Source of the DNA: Candidatus Scatosoma pullistercoris
GTDB taxonomy: Bacteria; Bacillota; Clostridia; Christensenellales; Borkfalkiaceae
Assembly (NCBI GenBank): GCA_018714725.1
Contig: DVMZ01000171.1
Location: forward strand, 1-6,264
Reading direction: 5' to 3'
Length of the DNA: 6,264 bases
Made by a program: the position numbers and the translations under genes. Positions 5,103 to 6,264 of the stretch are shown in pieces (the stretch's first letter is position 1; each line of letters begins with the position of its first letter). Under the pieces are notes generated by a model. That model saw only the letters and a list, made by a program, of their open reading frames with translations, was not told where the DNA came from and did not search any database.

Positions 5103-6264
5103 ATGAGGGCCTGCGACATCATCCGCCGGAAACGGGACGGCGAGGAACTGACGAGGGAAGAGATCGGATTTTTCGTCCGGGGATACACGGAAGGGAGTAT
5201 TCCGGATTACCAGGCTGCCGCATTTTTAATGGCGGCATACCTTCGCGGTCTGTCGTTTGACGAAACCGTGGCTTTGACGGACGCGATCGTGCATTCGGGA
5301 AAAGTGCTGGATTTCGGCGCGGAAGGGGTTGGCGTGACGGCCGACAAACATTCCACGGGCGGGGTGGGAGACGGCGTTTCGTTGGCCGTGGCGCCCATTG
5401 CGGCGGCCTGCGGACTGCGGGTGGCAATGATGAGCGGCCGGGGCCTGGGTCACACGGGCGGAACGCTGGATAAACTGGAATCCATCGAGGGATACCGCAC
5501 GAATCTCTCCGAGTCGGAATTTTGCTCCGTTGTAGAAAGAGTGGGCTGTTCGATCATCGGGCAGACAAATTCGCTCGCGCCCGCGGACAAGAAACTGTAT
5601 GCGCTCCGCGACGTGACCGCGACGGTGGACAGAAAGGAACTGATCGCCGCCAGCATTCTCGGGAAAAAGCTGGCGGAGGGAATCGATTGTCTGGTGCTGG
5701 ACGTCAAATGCGGCAGCGGCGCCTTTATGAAGACGGAGGCGGACGCGCGCGCCCTCGCGGAGCTGATGGTGCGCATTGCGAAGAGCTGCGGAAAGAAAGT
5801 GACGGCGCTCATTACAGACATGGATGCCCCGCTCGGCAATGCGGTGGGCAATTCCCTCGAAGTGATCGAGGCGATCGAATGTCTGCAAGGGCGGGCGCCG
5901 GAGGATTATACCGAACTGACGCTGGAGCTCGCTTCCCGCATGCTGTATCTGGCCGGTATGGGAAGCCCGGAAGAATGCCGCACGGCTTGCGAAAGGGCGG
6001 TGGAAAGCGGCGCGGCGTTCCGGAAATTTAAGGAAATGGCGGCGGCGCAAGGCGGCAATGTCGAATGGGTGGACGATACGACGCTCTTTCCCCGCGCCGC
6101 CTGCTCGAAAATCGTCCGGGCGGATTGCGCGGGATTTATCCGGCGCATCGACACCGAAGCATACGGGACGGCGGCGGTGCTTCTGGGTGCGGGCAGGCAG
6201 AAAAAAGAGGACGGCGTGGATTATGCCGCCGGGATCCGCGTGCTGAAAAAGACGGGGGATCGGG
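5103..6264 (+). CDS. pdp: pyrimidine-nucleoside (thymidine) phosphorylase, 3' end outside window
   Basis: The frame runs from ATG 5103 to the end of the window, giving 387 residues of an expected 430-440, so about the last 50 are missing. The enzyme phosphorolyses thymidine, deoxyuridine and/or uridine to base plus (deoxy)ribose-1-phosphate. The helical N-terminal domain includes TEGSIPDYQAAAFLMA. Phosphate is bound by KHSTGGVGD (82-90). The family signature SGRGLGHTGGTLDKLESI spans 111-128. YALRDVTATVD (166-176) with Arg169, and ASILGKK with Ser184 and Lys188, match the pyrimidine-contacting residues Arg171, Ser186 and Lys190 of E. coli thymidine phosphorylase. DVKCGSGAFMKT (200-211) follows. 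After VGD there is GVSLAV, where family members vary. The start is supported by AAGGAGG (5086-5092) 10 nt upstream and an in-frame TAG at 5061. Strict thymidine specificity (deoA) and broad pyrimidine specificity (pdp) cannot be separated by eye; pdp is chosen from the Firmicutes-like context and the neighbouring cdd. Confidence 0.95.
   Translation, partial: MRACDIIRRKRDGEELTREEIGFFVRGYTEGSIPDYQAAAFLMAAYLRGLSFDETVALTDAIVHSGKVLDFGAEGVGVTADKHSTGGVGDGVSLAVAPIAAACGLRVAMMSGRGLGHTGGTLDKLESIEGYRTNLSESEFCSVVERVGCSIIGQTNSLAPADKKLYALRDVTATVDRKELIAASILGKKLAEGIDCLVLDVKCGSGAFMKTEADARALAELMVRIAKSCGKKVTALITDMDAPLGNAVGNSLEVIEAIECLQGRAPEDYTELTLELASRMLYLAGMGSPEECRTACERAVESGAAFRKFKEMAAAQGGNVEWVDDTTLFPRAACSKIVRADCAGFIRRIDTEAYGTAAVLLGAGRQKKEDGVDYAAGIRVLKKTGDR

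Noticed and set aside
5226..6050. Minus-strand open frame of 274 codons opposite pdp
   Set aside because: It is a shadow of the pyrimidine phosphorylase gene, with Arg/His-rich low-information translation and no domain.
1..6264. CRISPR array, insertion sequence, tRNA or rRNA, phage or defence genes
   Set aside because: No spaced direct repeats, transposase motifs, tRNA-like cloverleaf or rRNA-like segments were seen. Every substantial frame on the + strand is explained by metabolic genes.

Overview
The window carries the tail of one operon and most of a second, all on the + strand. GC content is moderately high. Gene families, strong Shine-Dalgarno sites and a consensus sigma-A-type promoter point to a Firmicutes (Clostridia-like) bacterium, plausibly an uncultured gut lineage. 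That placement is inference from protein style and gene order, not from a marker gene.

Region 1 (1-1091) is the 3' end of an apparent glycerol-3-phosphate type redox operon: the C-terminal 246 residues of an NAD(P)/FAD-dependent oxidoreductase, overlapping by 19 nt a small cysteine-rich DUF1667 protein. Region 2 (1092-1370) is the boundary between operons. It holds a possible first hairpin, a convincing intrinsic terminator (1172-1198), a consensus promoter (TTGCAA-17 bp-TATAAT, 1225-1253) with a small inverted repeat in its spacer, and a leader of about 110 nt ending in a strong ribosome binding site.

Region 3 (1371-6264) is a nucleoside catabolism and salvage operon in the order deoC - deoD - deoB - cdd - pdp (pdp runs off the right end). 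Cdd deaminates (deoxy)cytidine to (deoxy)uridine. Pdp and DeoD phosphorolyse pyrimidine and purine nucleosides to free base plus (deoxy)ribose-1-phosphate. DeoB isomerises the 1-phosphate to the 5-phosphate, and DeoC cleaves deoxyribose-5-phosphate to acetaldehyde and glyceraldehyde-3-phosphate, which enters glycolysis. All catalytic motifs looked for are intact. No transporter or DeoR-type regulator lies in the window.

Nothing here looks like a new enzymatic or defence system. The unusual material is in the gene boundaries. The operon has long, purine-rich spacers (about 160, 214, 64 and 90 nt) instead of the usual tight packing. Short tandem duplications sit at these boundaries, most notably a perfect 24-bp duplication that copies the deoB Shine-Dalgarno plus GTG start in frame, giving two near-identical start sites 24 nt apart. 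Cdd has charged N- and C-terminal extensions that resemble the spacers in composition.
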